Of a stretch of 64,000 nt of DNA, positions 26,987 to 37,054 are shown in pieces. Both the position numbers and the translations under genes were made by a program. Numbering within the stretch: the first letter of the stretch is position 1; each line of letters opens with the position of its first letter. The notes under the pieces were generated by a model that saw only the letters and a program-made list of their open reading frames with translations, did not search any database and had not been told where the DNA came from. The stretch is taken from NCBI RefSeq assembly GCF_002277815.1, contig NZ_NKJI01000002.1, positions 124,001 through 188,000 of the forward strand, written 5' to 3'. Source of the DNA: Pseudomonas sp. ERMR1:02. GTDB taxonomy: Bacteria; Pseudomonadota; Gammaproteobacteria; Pseudomonadales; Pseudomonadaceae.

Positions 26987-28120
26987 ATGTTTGAACTCGA
27001 TCACGACCTGGCGCAGGACATCGTCGACCGGGCGATGGCCATCCTGCCCTACAACGTCAACGTCATGGACAGTCAGGGGTTGATTCTGGGCAGTGGCGAA
27101 CCCGAGCGGGTCAACACCCGGCACGAAGGTGCGCAACTGGTGCTGGCCAATGGGCGCGTGGTGGAGATCGACGCGCAAACGGCGATTCATCTCAAAGGCG
27201 TGCAGCCGGGCATCAATCTGCCGCTGATGCTCGATCAGCGTTTGATTGGCGTGCTGGGCATCACTGGCGAACCCGAGCAATTGCGCACCTATGCCGAGCT
27301 GGTACGCATGACCGCCGAAATGCTGGTCGGTCAGCGCAATCAGCAGGCTGAGCAACAGTGGCGGCGCCAGCGTTGCGATGACCTGCTGGCGCTGTTGCTC
27401 AGCGAAGGGGGGGATTCGCCGCGGCTGATCGACGAAGCGCAACAGCTAGGGCTCAAGCCGCAGATGACGCGGGTGCCGTATCTGTTCGAACTGGGCATGG
27501 AGCAGGGGCCGGGACAAACTGTCGAGGCGCTCAGTGCCTGGCTGACCTCGCGTTACCCGGACAGTTGGTGCGTGAGTTCGGCGAAGTCGTCGTTACTGTG
27601 GTGTCGACCGGCGAGCCAGACCATCGAGAATGATCGATTGCTGGAAAAGCTCGAGGGCCTGGGCTGGAATATCCTGCGCATCGCCGTGGGCGGGCAGGCC
27701 GATGGATTGTCGGGCTTGCGTCGTTGCTATCGCCGGGTCGCTGACTTGCTGGCTTACGGACGAGAAGTGTTGCCCCGGTCACGTTTGCTGTACCTCAATC
27801 GTTATCGACTGCCGGTAATGCTCTGGCGGCACCGCAACGACGATGCGCTGGACGAACTGCTCAACCCGCTGCGCAAAGTCATCGCCAAGGACAGCAACGG
27901 CCAACTGCTGGCGACCTTGCGCAGTTGGTGCGATCACGATGGCCAGAGCCAGGCGTGTGCCGATGCCCTGGGTATTCATCGCAACAGCCTGCGTTATCGC
28001 ATGGAGCGGATTGCCGAACTCAGCGGCGTCGATCCGCTACGCCTCGATGGCATGCTCGCCCTCTACCTCGGCGTCCAGCTCCTGCCCCAGTCCGACGCTA
28101 ACATCAGCTCCCACCTGTAG
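26987..28120 (+). CDS. cdaR: CdaR-family sugar-diacid regulator
   Basis: The 377-residue protein begins MFELDHDLAQDIVDRAMAI with a putative sugar-diacid recognition domain (about 1-130, with PYNVNVMDSQGLILGSG). It ends with the PucR-type helix-turn-helix (ALGIHRNSLRYRMERIAELSG). CdaR activates glucarate, galactarate and glycerate catabolism in E. coli. Here it is divergent from the MFS transporter and upstream of garK, consistent with control of both. Its TAG stop lies inside a REP arm. Confidence 0.9.
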   Translation: MFELDHDLAQDIVDRAMAILPYNVNVMDSQGLILGSGEPERVNTRHEGAQLVLANGRVVEIDAQTAIHLKGVQPGINLPLMLDQRLIGVLGITGEPEQLRTYAELVRMTAEMLVGQRNQQAEQQWRRQRCDDLLALLLSEGGDSPRLIDEAQQLGLKPQMTRVPYLFELGMEQGPGQTVEALSAWLTSRYPDSWCVSSAKSSLLWCRPASQTIENDRLLEKLEGLGWNILRIAVGGQADGLSGLRRCYRRVADLLAYGREVLPRSRLLYLNRYRLPVMLWRHRNDDALDELLNPLRKVIAKDSNGQLLATLRSWCDHDGQSQACADALGIHRNSLRYRMERIAELSGVDPLRLDGMLALYLGVQLLPQSDANISSHL

Positions 28121-28215
28121 GAGCGAGCCTGCTCGCGAAAAACGTCCGGACAACGCGTTCATTCAGGCAACACGCGTCATCGTTAACCACCATCGCGAGC
28201 GAGCTCGCTCCTACA
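28116..28215. repeat. REP palindrome pair
   Basis: TGTAGGAGCGAGCCTGCTCG and inverted arm ending GCTCGCTCCTACAG, between cdaR and garK. The first arm supplies the cdaR stop codon. Confidence 0.9.
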
Positions 28216-28341
28216 GTGGATTGTGTGAATTTTCCGGATTTGTGGAAATGAACAATAATCCCCACAGCCGCTTGTGCAGCGGACCGGCGTTATTGTGCTT
28301 GCCGGCTGGCAGCATGGGCGCATCGGAACTGGAGAATTCCC

Positions 28342-29484
28342 ATGAAAATCGTTATCGCCCCCGACTCGTTCAAAGACAGCCTCAGCGCTCAAGGCGTGGC
28401 CGACGCCATCGCGCTGGGACTGATGGAAGTCTGGCCCGATGCGCAATTGGTCAAGTGCCCGATGGCCGATGGCGGGGAGGGCACTGTGGAGTCGATTCTG
28501 GCGGCCTGCGGCGGTGAGCTTCAGCGGATCGCGGTTCGCGGTCCCCTGGGTGATCCGGTCGACGCCGCGTGGGGCTGGTTACCCGACAGCCACACCGCAA
28601 TCATCGAAATGGCCGAAGCCAGCGGTTTGCAATTGGTCCCGGTCGATCAGCGCGATGCCTGCATCAGCAGCACCTTCGGCACCGGCGAACTGATTCGTGC
28701 CGCCCTCGACGAAGGCGCACAGCGAGTGATTCTGGCCATTGGCGGCAGCGCCACCAATGATGGTGGCGCGGGGGCGATGCAAGCCTTGGGCGTGAAACTG
28801 CTTGATGCTCAAGGCCAGGCGCTGGCACCGGGCGGCCTCGCACTCGCCGAACTGTTCCGCATCGACCTGAGTGACATTGACCCGCGACTGGCCACAGTGC
28901 GCTTCGACATCGCTGCCGACGTGAACAATCCGCTGTGCGGCCCCCACGGCGCCTCGGCGATTTTCGGTCCGCAAAAAGGTGCCTCGCCCGAACAGGTTCA
29001 GCTACTGGATCACGCCCTTGGACACTTTGCCGACCACTGCGCAAAAGTCCTGAACAATGATGTGCGTGAAGAGTCAGGCAGCGGCGCCGCAGGAGGTCTG
29101 GGATTTGCCGCCAAGGCGTTTCTCGGCGCGCAATTCAAGGCTGGGGTTGAAGTGGTCGCCGAACTGGTCGGCCTTGCAGACGCGGTCAAAGACGCCGATC
29201 TGGTTATTACCGGAGAAGGGCGATTCGATGCGCAGACCCTGCGCGGCAAAACCCCGTTTGGTGTCGCGCGCATTGCCAAACAGTACCGCGTGCCGGTGAT
29301 CGTCATCGCCGGTACGTTGGGCGAGGGTTATCAGGCGTTGTACGAACATGGCATCGATGCCGCGTTCGCCCTCGCGAGCGGCCCGATGACATTGCAGCAG
29401 GCGTGCGCCGAAGCACCCCGTCTATTGCGCGAGCGGGCAAGCGACATTGCCCGGGTCTGGCGACTGGCCGCCCCCAATACCTGA
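28342..29484 (+). CDS. garK: glycerate kinase (GarK/GlxK family)
   Basis: The 380-residue protein opens MKIVIAPDSFKDSLSAQGVA and contains MADGGEGTVES, ILAIGGSATNDGGAGAMQALG and EESGSGAAGGLGFAAKAFLGA, all diagnostic of the class II glycerate kinase fold. It phosphorylates D-glycerate to 2-phosphoglycerate, feeding glycolysis. GGAG lies 10 bp before the ATG. Downstream of cdaR, it forms the catabolic arm of the sugar-acid locus. Confidence 0.94.
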   Translation: MKIVIAPDSFKDSLSAQGVADAIALGLMEVWPDAQLVKCPMADGGEGTVESILAACGGELQRIAVRGPLGDPVDAAWGWLPDSHTAIIEMAEASGLQLVPVDQRDACISSTFGTGELIRAALDEGAQRVILAIGGSATNDGGAGAMQALGVKLLDAQGQALAPGGLALAELFRIDLSDIDPRLATVRFDIAADVNNPLCGPHGASAIFGPQKGASPEQVQLLDHALGHFADHCAKVLNNDVREESGSGAAGGLGFAAKAFLGAQFKAGVEVVAELVGLADAVKDADLVITGEGRFDAQTLRGKTPFGVARIAKQYRVPVIVIAGTLGEGYQALYEHGIDAAFALASGPMTLQQACAEAPRLLRERASDIARVWRLAAPNT

Positions 29485-29497
29485 AACCCCGCAATCT

Positions 29498-29586
29498 TGT
29501 AGGAGCCGGCTTGCTGGCGAAGGCGCCCGTCCAATCACCCATGCGGTGCCTGACGCACCGCCTTCGCCAGCAAGCCGGCTCCTACA
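29498..29586. repeat. REP palindrome pair (GGAGCCGGC type)
   Basis: TGTAGGAGCCGGCTTGCTGG and inverted arm CCAGCAAGCCGGCTCCTACA, downstream of garK. A variant core (CCGGC) relative to the other copies. Confidence 0.9.
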
Positions 29587-29770
29587 GTGATTGCGTATCC
29601 TTTTAAAAATAAATTTCCCAAACCCCCGCGAAAATCCTCAACCCCAGCCGATACAGATATCAGGCGCACACAAATCTACAACAACAGTGCCGCCAAACTG
29701 AACGGCGCTGCCCGCCCGACAGTGATTACGGCAAGGACGCTCGATGCCTCAATTACCCGAGTATCGTCCT

Positions 29771-31396
29771 ATGTCCCTGCGTCAACTGAACATCGCGCCT
29801 CGCGCTTTCCTGGGTTTCGCTTTCATAGCCTTGCTGCTTATTGCGCTGGGCGTGTTTTCGGTTAACCGAATGTCGACCATCCGCCAAGCCTCGATCGACA
29901 TGGGCACCAATCAATTGCCCAGCGTCGGCTTCCTGGGCAATGTCACCGAAAATATTCTACGCATGCGCATCTTGTCGTTCCGCATTCTGGTCAACCGCGA
30001 GCCTGCCAGTTTGCAGGAGGCCGAAACCCGTATCGGCGTGCTGACCGACAAAGTGCGCAAGGCCCAGGCCAGTTATGCCGAGTTGCCGGCGGGCGCGGAT
30101 GAAGCGGCGCTATATAAGGTGTTCAGCGCGACTCTGGACAGTTACATGCAAGCCCAGCGCGACATGATGGACCTGTCGCGCCAGAACAAAGTTGACGAGA
30201 TGCGCAGCCTGATCAATACACGGATCAAGGACGGCACTGACCTGATGGGCGAGCAGCTCAACCGATTGGTGGCGTACAACACAGAGGCCGCAAAAGTGGC
30301 GGGGGTTATTGCCGAGGACAACTACAACACCGCCGTGAATGGAATCATTGGGGTGTCGGTAGTGGCGGCGATCATGACCGTGCTGCTGGCCTGGTTGCTG
30401 ACCCGTAGCATCGTCACACCCTTGAACCGCGCGGTGCAGGCAGCAGAAACCATCGCCGGCGGTAATCTGACTAAGGCCATTGAGGCTGATGGCAAGGACG
30501 AACCGGCGCGCTTGCTCGCCGCGTTGTCCACCATGCAGGCCAGCCTGCGCAAAACCATCGAGCAGATCGCCGGCTCCGCGACGCAACTGGGCGCTGCCGC
30601 CGAAGAACTCAGTACGGTGACTGAAGACGCGTCCCGTGGTCTGCAACAGCAGAACAACGAAATCGAACAGGCCGCCACCGCTGTCAACCAGATGACCGCC
30701 GCCGTGGAAGAAGTGGCGCGCAACGCGGTGTCGACCTCCGAAGCCTCGAATCAGTCGACCCAGGCCGCCCGCGAAGGTCGCGACCGTGTGGTTGAAACCG
30801 TCGACGCCATCCAGACCATGACCCATGACGTGCAAAACACCTCGTTGATGATCGAAGGCCTGGCGGAGCAGGGGCGCGACATCGGCAAGGTGCTGGATGT
30901 GATCCGCGCCATCGCTGAACAGACCAATCTGCTGGCATTGAACGCGGCGATTGAAGCCGCCCGAGCGGGTGAAGCGGGGCGTGGTTTTGCAGTGGTGGCG
31001 GACGAGGTTCGGGCGCTGGCGCATCGCACGGCGCAATCGACTCAGGAAATCGAGAAGATGGTCGCCGGTATTCAAAACGGCACCGGCGAGGCGGTGTCGT
31101 CGATGCAGCAAAGCAATCAGCGCACCCAGAACACCCTGGAAATGGCCCGTGCCGCCGGTGTCGCGCTGGAGCAGATCACACAGTCGATCCACCTGATCAA
31201 CGAACGCAATCTGGTGATCGCCAGTGCCTCGGAAGAACAGGCGCAGGTGTCGCGGGAAGTCGACCGCAACCTGGTGAACATCCGCGACCTGGCCACTCAG
31301 TCGGCGGCTGGTGCCAATCAGACCACCGCAGCGACCCATGAACTGTCGCGCCTGGCGGCGGACTTGAATGCGATGGTGGCGCGGTTCGTGATTTAA
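29771..31396 (+). CDS. methyl-accepting chemotaxis protein
   Basis: From [13 protein letters not shown] (29771) the protein has 541 residues. It has membrane helix 1 ([19 protein letters not shown]), a periplasmic four-helix-bundle sensor of about 155 residues, membrane helix 2 ([16 protein letters not shown]), a HAMP domain and a cytoplasmic signalling hairpin. The hairpin tip is [20 protein letters not shown]. No CheR-docking pentapeptide is visible at the C-terminus (ARFVI). Ligand unknown. An in-frame start at 29744 is possible but adds only nine residues. Confidence 0.93.
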   Translation: MSLRQLNIAPRAFLGFAFIALLLIALGVFSVNRMSTIRQASIDMGTNQLPSVGFLGNVTENILRMRILSFRILVNREPASLQEAETRIGVLTDKVRKAQASYAELPAGADEAALYKVFSATLDSYMQAQRDMMDLSRQNKVDEMRSLINTRIKDGTDLMGEQLNRLVAYNTEAAKVAGVIAEDNYNTAVNGIIGVSVVAAIMTVLLAWLLTRSIVTPLNRAVQAAETIAGGNLTKAIEADGKDEPARLLAALSTMQASLRKTIEQIAGSATQLGAAAEELSTVTEDASRGLQQQNNEIEQAATAVNQMTAAVEEVARNAVSTSEASNQSTQAAREGRDRVVETVDAIQTMTHDVQNTSLMIEGLAEQGRDIGKVLDVIRAIAEQTNLLALNAAIEAARAGEAGRGFAVVADEVRALAHRTAQSTQEIEKMVAGIQNGTGEAVSSMQQSNQRTQNTLEMARAAGVALEQITQSIHLINERNLVIASASEEQAQVSREVDRNLVNIRDLATQSAAGANQTTAATHELSRLAADLNAMVARFVI

Positions 31397-31401
31397 GTTC
31401 C

Positions 31402-31501
31402 TGTAGGAGCGAGCCTGCTCGCGATGGACGTCAACGATGACGTGGGACACCTGACACCCAGCGGCGCCCTCAGGTTTTTCGCGAGCAAGCTCGCTCCTAC
31501 A
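31402..31501. repeat. REP palindrome pair
   Basis: TGTAGGAGCGAGCCTGCTCG and inverted arm GAGCAAGCTCGCTCCTACAG, directly after the chemoreceptor gene. Confidence 0.9.
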
Positions 31502-31524
31502 GTAATGCGCAAATGCTTTGTGGA

Positions 31525-31884
31525 TTACTCCGGCGGATCAATCTGATCCAGCACCCGGTTCGCCGTGATCTCCGCCAGCATCACGCTGTTGGAAATGCCC
31601 AGCAGCGCATTGCGCGATCCGCCGTCCAGATGATCCACCAACTGATGGACCATCACATCGACCGAGGCCAGTGTCTCGACCAGATAAACCATCAGGGTTT
31701 CGGTCGTGAGTTCTGGGTCCACGGTAAACATTGTGCTGGGTGAGCGTGGTGCGGCTTTGATGTCGGCAGTCGAGGGGAAGGGGACGTCGAGAGGGCGTTC
31801 GGCGGCCTCTTCGAGATTGTTTGAATCGGGTTCGTACGGGGAGGTCGGATCGGTGTCCGGGGGATTGGGTGTGACCTTGAACAT
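31525..31884 (-). CDS. DUF6124 family protein
   Basis: The 119-residue protein begins MFKVTPNPPDTDPTSPYEP with a proline/acid-rich disordered N-terminus. The helical C-terminus contains ETLASVDVMVHQLVDHLDGG and SRNALLGISNSVMLAEITANRVLD. This matches a small Pseudomonas family present in several copies per genome; function unknown. A long structured leader precedes it (31885-32205). Confidence 0.8.
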   Translation of the reverse strand: MFKVTPNPPDTDPTSPYEPDSNNLEEAAERPLDVPFPSTADIKAAPRSPSTMFTVDPELTTETLMVYLVETLASVDVMVHQLVDHLDGGSRNALLGISNSVMLAEITANRVLDQIDPPE

Positions 31885-32490
31885 AAGCTAAATTCCCTGA
31901 TTGGGTGCCACCCCTCTTGCTGCTAAACGAAAGGGGAGGCAGCTGTGCGCAGGTTAGCAGACCGGGGAATTTAGCAAAGCCGGCGCGCCCGAAGGCGCCC
32001 TGCGCACAGCCACCATCGAGTGCAGGCATGGAAATGCCTGACTGACAGAGCTTGTGCAACTTTCTAAATATCCAACCGGGCTGCTAAACCCGATCACTGA
32101 TGGGCAGTGACGCGAATCAAGTTACCGAGCGGCCTCAAGGCGCACAAGCCGGCGGATTCTGGCGTAAGCGTAGGCAACGACGCAAGGTCTTGTAGCCTCC
32201 AGGAAATAATTTGTAGGTCACTTAAACAAGCGCTCTACAGCGATGTTTAATGATCGGACCTGCGTTGTCTGACGCGGTGTTTCCTGCACCTGTATAGGTA
32301 ACCACCTGTCAACTCTGACAGTATCGAGAATCGAAATTAACGTGCTTAATTCCGTTCGGGCCTCTTCGGCCGGGCAGAACGACAGGGCGTTATTTTGCAG
32401 TGTTAAAGCCATCAATCGAACTGCCAAAAAAGTTTTTGATGGCCATGAGTCTGCTCATGGTTGAACTCAAATAGTTTTGGAGCAATGAAC
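31885..32490 (-). promoter_or_regulatory. long structured leader upstream of the DUF6124 gene, plus intergenic DNA
   Basis: No convincing large gene lies here. Reading the minus strand, a perfect 12-bp inverted repeat GCTGTGCGCAGG / CCTGCGCACAGC (31942-31953 and 31999-32010) encloses a second hairpin, GGCGCC...GGCGCGCC. GCTAAATTCCC (31889-31899) pairs with GGGAATTTAGC (31965-31975). CGGG-TTTAGCAG-CCCG is a further small hairpin at about 32074-32090. A TTG-start 16-codon ORF (32135-32185, minus) follows a GGAGG at suitable spacing. A 69-codon minus frame at 32218-32427 has no supporting feature. Confidence 0.45.
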
Positions 32491-34509
32491 ATGGCAGATT
32501 CAAATAGACGTCCGTCGGACGAACAGGTACGGATTGACTATCGAAAACAAATCTTCATGCAAAAACAGCTCTCTAAGGCTGATGCAGGGTTGGCACTCAA
32601 TAAACCCACCATCAGGGATCAAATTCCCGGTGATGAAGATGGCCTGATGCCAAAAGTGGAACTTGATAAGCAAGAATCCATAAAGCTACTAATACCCCTA
32701 TGGCCGGACCGCCCGGATGCCGGCCTGCCTCCGGTTTTTTTTAATACTTTAACCCTGGAGTGGCGTAACCCGGCCGACGTTAAACCTGAGTACAAGGTTT
32801 TTCATACAGAACAGGTCCCTGGCCCGGATACCCTGCCTGACGCGAATTTCCCATTAACCCGGGAGTTGCCTTTTTCCGATTACCACACTATTGAGGGCAA
32901 GATTGAGGTCCGCTATCGCGTATCAGGCTGGAATGCACCCGTTGAAACGGAATCTGATCATTCACCTATCACCCTCGACAGAATCGGGCCAATAAGACCC
33001 GGTGTGCCAGAAAAAATCATCGTTAATGAGCCTTTGATCACCACGGCCATATTGGAGGCAGTTGGCGGTATTGCTTGCTTGATACCTGATTTTGATGAGG
33101 AAAAAAAGGGCTTCGTGACCCTGGCTGTTGCCTTGTTGGACAAACCACCAACCGGAGAACTCGACCCTGATGAACTCGCGTATTTGGGACCACTTCCGTT
33201 GACTCGAGCCATACTCATTCCCAAGGCCCTGGTGTACGGAATGGGTTCAATGCTGATGTACATCGTATATTTCCTGTTCGACAAGGCAGGTAATCGCAGC
33301 GACATGCCATTCCCGACAGAAGTGCAGGTCGCATTGGGAGATCTGCCCCTCGATCTGAAACCCGCCGAAGTGCCATTGGCCGCCGACGATCTTATTGATC
33401 GCGCCGACGCGGCTTTCCCGACGACAGTTCGTATCAGGCAGTTCACGAATCCTCTGGACGCAGATGGCATCCTGATCACTTGGGGTGAGAACAACCTCCC
33501 ACGAACGCCAGTCAGCGCACATAAGCCATTCCCTTTGGACATTACCGTACCTTGGGAACACCTTAAGGCAGAGTATGATTTTGCGGCGGGTGGCACTCAG
33601 GAAATCAATGTGGATTATGCCGTCTTACGGGGTGATTACCCCATAGCTTCGCCGGGCGCCATTCAGGTGAAAGTCAACCTTGAGATAACAGGCCCAGAAA
33701 ACCCCAATCCAGACCCGGAAAACCCCAAGTTAGGTTTGGTCAGATTCAATAGCTTCTCTAACAGCGACAAACAACTCACCCCGGCCGATATTGGCGAAGC
33801 AGCCACCGGTTATATAACCCTCACCGCAGAGATACTCGCCAGTGTGCTCGCAGACGACGTGTTGACGCTGTTCTGGAACGGTAAAGCAGTCACTTCAACG
33901 CCTTATAAGATCAAAGGTGATGAGACGGTTGATCAGGAAATTCCGCTGGTTATTCCCTGGGCTGATATCGAAGAAACCCCAGTGATGGACCAACTACCGC
34001 TGCGCTACTCCTTGACGCGCCCTGGCTTGTTTAACCCTCAGACATCACTACCAACTTTCATCGATGTCGAAGTTGAGACAGTCGATCTACCTGAACCCGA
34101 GTTTCCAGACAAGGACGCAGATCCTTACCCTATAAACTGCAACGCACTTATTGAAAAGGATGGGAAATGGGGGGTTCGAGTGCATATCCCGGCATCGGCA
34201 CATTTGAAGGAGGGGGTAGAAGTCACAGCCACCTGGCAGACCTACGGCAAGGACAAGGTGACTGAGCTGCCAAATACCAGTACTTCGGACCTTCTGACTG
34301 TCAGTAAGCAGGAAGAACAGGATGGTGTCGATTGGTTCATCCCATACGAAAGGTTCCTTAAGCCTACCTATGACACGGGCGATCAGTACGGCTGGGGCAA
34401 GGTGATCTACCAAATCAAAGTTCGTGGAACACCCGTTAATTCAGATCTCGTCGAAGTCATGATCGCCGTCTTCGAGCACGGAGACCATTGCGTAATACCA
34501 AGACCCTGA
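32491..34509 (+). CDS. large Ig-like multi-domain protein of unknown function (P1)
   Basis: The start at 32491 (MADSNRRPSDEQVRIDY) has GGAG 8 bp upstream; an earlier ATG at 32485 is too close to it. The protein has 672 residues, no signal peptide and no membrane segments. It consists of repeated beta-sandwich-like units, each with an aromatic-turn motif such as VLTLFWNGKAV (about 460) and conserved prolines. It is homologous to the frameshifted genes at 37055 and 50264. A hairpin terminator follows. I do not recognise a function; the context is surface and RHS genes. Confidence 0.7.
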   Translation: MADSNRRPSDEQVRIDYRKQIFMQKQLSKADAGLALNKPTIRDQIPGDEDGLMPKVELDKQESIKLLIPLWPDRPDAGLPPVFFNTLTLEWRNPADVKPEYKVFHTEQVPGPDTLPDANFPLTRELPFSDYHTIEGKIEVRYRVSGWNAPVETESDHSPITLDRIGPIRPGVPEKIIVNEPLITTAILEAVGGIACLIPDFDEEKKGFVTLAVALLDKPPTGELDPDELAYLGPLPLTRAILIPKALVYGMGSMLMYIVYFLFDKAGNRSDMPFPTEVQVALGDLPLDLKPAEVPLAADDLIDRADAAFPTTVRIRQFTNPLDADGILITWGENNLPRTPVSAHKPFPLDITVPWEHLKAEYDFAAGGTQEINVDYAVLRGDYPIASPGAIQVKVNLEITGPENPNPDPENPKLGLVRFNSFSNSDKQLTPADIGEAATGYITLTAEILASVLADDVLTLFWNGKAVTSTPYKIKGDETVDQEIPLVIPWADIEETPVMDQLPLRYSLTRPGLFNPQTSLPTFIDVEVETVDLPEPEFPDKDADPYPINCNALIEKDGKWGVRVHIPASAHLKEGVEVTATWQTYGKDKVTELPNTSTSDLLTVSKQEEQDGVDWFIPYERFLKPTYDTGDQYGWGKVIYQIKVRGTPVNSDLVEVMIAVFEHGDHCVIPRP

Positions 34510-34520
34510 CTGTGTTCAGG

Positions 34521-34566
34521 AGCGCGAGATCAGGAGGGACCGAACGCTCTCTCCTGTTCTCGCGCT
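34521..34566 (+). terminator. hairpin, probable terminator
   Basis: AGCGCGAGATCAGGAG pairs with CTCCTGTTCTCGCGCT, with a 14-nt loop, followed by GTTTGG. A long stem but only a short T run. Confidence 0.55.
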
Positions 34567-34708
34567 GTTTGGTTGTGGCTCATTCCTTCGGATAAGTCCT
34601 ACATATTTCAGGGAGGTTTCTCTTTAGTCTTCGCCGCCTTTGCACGTTCAAGCAGAGATCGCCGGTCATGGCGGGCTCACTCTTTGACATTTATTTCTGC
34701 GGTGCCTG

Positions 34709-36904
34709 ATGAAAACTAAACAAGTCTTTGCGTTGCTCCCCTTGTCGGTATCCCTTAAGTGGATGACCTTGATGCCTTTGCTGTTGGTCAGTACTCACTC
34801 GCTCGGCAGGATTGTCGACAATGGCGAACCGGCAGTGATCGATGGCAGCACCGCGCTGGACAATTATCTGGTGCGGAACAGTTCCAGCTTGACGGCCAAT
34901 GGCGCAAGCACCACGCAAATTCGCGCCGAAACCGGATCGTCGCTCACGCTGACTGGCACCACCGTAAGCGCAAGTGCCAGCACGATCGGGGTTGATTTGG
35001 TGGACAGTAGCGCGACCATCACCGGTAGCAATGTCACGGGCCGCAGCACCGGGCTCTCAGTGGGCAGCAACATAACTGTCGGGCAGGGTTCCAAGGCAAC
35101 GGTAACCAGTAGCAATGTCACAGGAGGTGCGGTGGGGGCAGTCGTCAGTGGCTTGAGCCAGCTCGACTTGAATCAAACAACGCTGGTGGGTACGTCCGGT
35201 TTCGGTTTGCAATTGGCCAACGGCCAAGTATCGGCAAACGGCAGCACGATTCAAGGGGGCATCAACGGCGTTCTGCTGACCACTGATCAGACGGTATCGC
35301 AGCCCGGACGCCTGACACTCAATGGCACTACGGTTCGGGGTCAGTCAGGCGCAGCCATCGTCGTCAATAACTTCAGCTTTGCTGCGACCACCGCTGAAAT
35401 CCTGGTCGGCAACAAGTCGACCCTGATCGGCGGCAACGGCAAGGCCCTGGAGGTCAAGGGCTCATCCACGGCCAATATGGTGGTCGACAACAGTGACGTG
35501 GTGGGCGATGTCTCCGCCGATGCCGGCGCCACCGCCAACATCACCCTGCAAAACCAGGCAACTCTGACCGGACGACTCGAAAACGTTGCCAGTCTGGCGG
35601 TCAACAGTCAGGCCCGCTGGAATATGGTGGGCAACGCCAGCATCGGCAATCTGTCCATGAATGGCGGCTCAATCCAGTTTGGCAGCCCGACCGAGTTCTA
35701 CAAGTTGTCAGTGGCCAACCTCTCAGGCAACGGCACCTTCCTCATGGATGCCGACTTCTCCACCGGCCAGGTCGACACCCTTGAAGTCACTGGTAACGCC
35801 ACTGGCAACCACAAGGTTGTGATGGGCAGCAGTGGTGCCGACCCGACCGGCTTGAGCTCTATACCAGTCATCCATATCGCCTCGGGTGATGCGCAGTTTT
35901 CGCTGTTGAACGGTCCGGTCGATCTGGGTGCCTTTTCCTATGATTTGATCCAGCAGGGCAACAACGACTGGTACCTGAACACTGCGTCGCGGGTCATCAG
36001 CCCCGGCACCCAATCGGTACTCGCATTGTTCAATACCGCACCGACTGTCTGGTACGGAGAGCTCAGCACTTTGCGCAGTCGCATGGGCGAAGTGCGGATG
36101 GACGAAGGCAAGAGCGGTGGCTGGGTGCGTGCGTATGGCAATAAATACAACGTCAGCGCCAGTTCCGGTGTGGCTTATCAACAAACCCAGCAGGGCCTTT
36201 CATTCGGTGCCGATGCGCCGTTGCCCATTGGCGATGGTCGGTGGCTAGCGGGGGTGTTCGGCGGTTACAGCAAATCCGATCTGGACATCGGTCGTGGCAC
36301 CAATGGCACAGTCGACAGCTACTCCATCGGTGCATACACCACTTGGCTACATGAAGGCGGCTACTACTTCGACGGCGTGCTCAAGTTCAACCACTTCGAG
36401 AACGAATCGGATGTTCAGCTCAGTGACGGCAAGAAAACCAAAGGCAATTACGACAACAACGGTATTGGTGCATCGCTGGAGTTTGGCCAGCATATCGCCC
36501 TGACGGACAACTACTTCATTGAACCCTTCTCGCAACTGTCGGGCGTGATCATTCAGGGCCAGGATTACGACCTGGACAACGGTTTGTCCGCCGATGGCGA
36601 CCGCACTCGTTCGCTGTTGGGCAAGGTTGGCGCCACTGCCGGGCGTAACTTCAACGTGGACGGCAAGGTCGTGCAACCCTATGTTCGCGCCGCTTATGTG
36701 CATGAGTTCGCCAAGAACAACGAAGTAAAGGTCAACGACAACGCGTTCAACAACGACTTGTCCGGCTCCCGTGGAGAACTGGGGGCTGGGCTTGCCATGT
36801 CTCTGGCAGAAAAGTGGCACGCGCACGTCGATCTGGACTACAGCAATGGCGACAAGATCGAACAGCCATGGGGCGTCAATTTTGGCGTTCGCTATAGCTG
36901 GTAA
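34709..36904 (+). CDS. autotransporter with pertactin-like passenger and beta-barrel
   Basis: The 731-residue protein has an extended signal region (MKTKQVFALLPLSV, then a hydrophobic stretch to about residue 33). A Ser/Thr/Gly/Asn-rich passenger of short repeats (GSTIQGG, LTLNGTTV) forms a predicted beta-helix. A pertactin-type junction (YDLIQQGNNDWYLNT, about 410) leads to a C-terminal barrel ending in an aromatic residue (VNFGVRYSW). It is a self-secreting type Va surface protein, likely an adhesin. No protease catalytic triad motif is obvious. Confidence 0.9.
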   Translation: MKTKQVFALLPLSVSLKWMTLMPLLLVSTHSLGRIVDNGEPAVIDGSTALDNYLVRNSSSLTANGASTTQIRAETGSSLTLTGTTVSASASTIGVDLVDSSATITGSNVTGRSTGLSVGSNITVGQGSKATVTSSNVTGGAVGAVVSGLSQLDLNQTTLVGTSGFGLQLANGQVSANGSTIQGGINGVLLTTDQTVSQPGRLTLNGTTVRGQSGAAIVVNNFSFAATTAEILVGNKSTLIGGNGKALEVKGSSTANMVVDNSDVVGDVSADAGATANITLQNQATLTGRLENVASLAVNSQARWNMVGNASIGNLSMNGGSIQFGSPTEFYKLSVANLSGNGTFLMDADFSTGQVDTLEVTGNATGNHKVVMGSSGADPTGLSSIPVIHIASGDAQFSLLNGPVDLGAFSYDLIQQGNNDWYLNTASRVISPGTQSVLALFNTAPTVWYGELSTLRSRMGEVRMDEGKSGGWVRAYGNKYNVSASSGVAYQQTQQGLSFGADAPLPIGDGRWLAGVFGGYSKSDLDIGRGTNGTVDSYSIGAYTTWLHEGGYYFDGVLKFNHFENESDVQLSDGKKTKGNYDNNGIGASLEFGQHIALTDNYFIEPFSQLSGVIIQGQDYDLDNGLSADGDRTRSLLGKVGATAGRNFNVDGKVVQPYVRAAYVHEFAKNNEVKVNDNAFNNDLSGSRGELGAGLAMSLAEKWHAHVDLDYSNGDKIEQPWGVNFGVRYSW

Positions 36905-37054
36905 ATGTTTTTTCGCGGGAGGATCCATCGATTCCTCCCGTACTTGCACGGCATCACTCGCCAGGTGGATTTAGCTCGTAAATTTCAAAGGTCCTGCCGG
37001 TCAGGTGTTCAGAGGTAGTCCTACCGGCTCGCTTTAATGAGTGAGGGAATAGAC

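Noticed and set aside
30110..31450. 446-codon minus-strand ORF
   Set aside because: Antisense shadow of the chemoreceptor gene; it even reads through a REP.
2067..31501. CRISPR array from regularly recurring palindromes
   Set aside because: The repeats are REP pairs spread over kilobases between genes, not direct repeats with uniform spacers, and no cas genes are present.
32218..32427. 69-codon minus-strand ORF
   Set aside because: No recognisable domain, ribosome site or conserved context; kept only as a remark in the intergenic entry.
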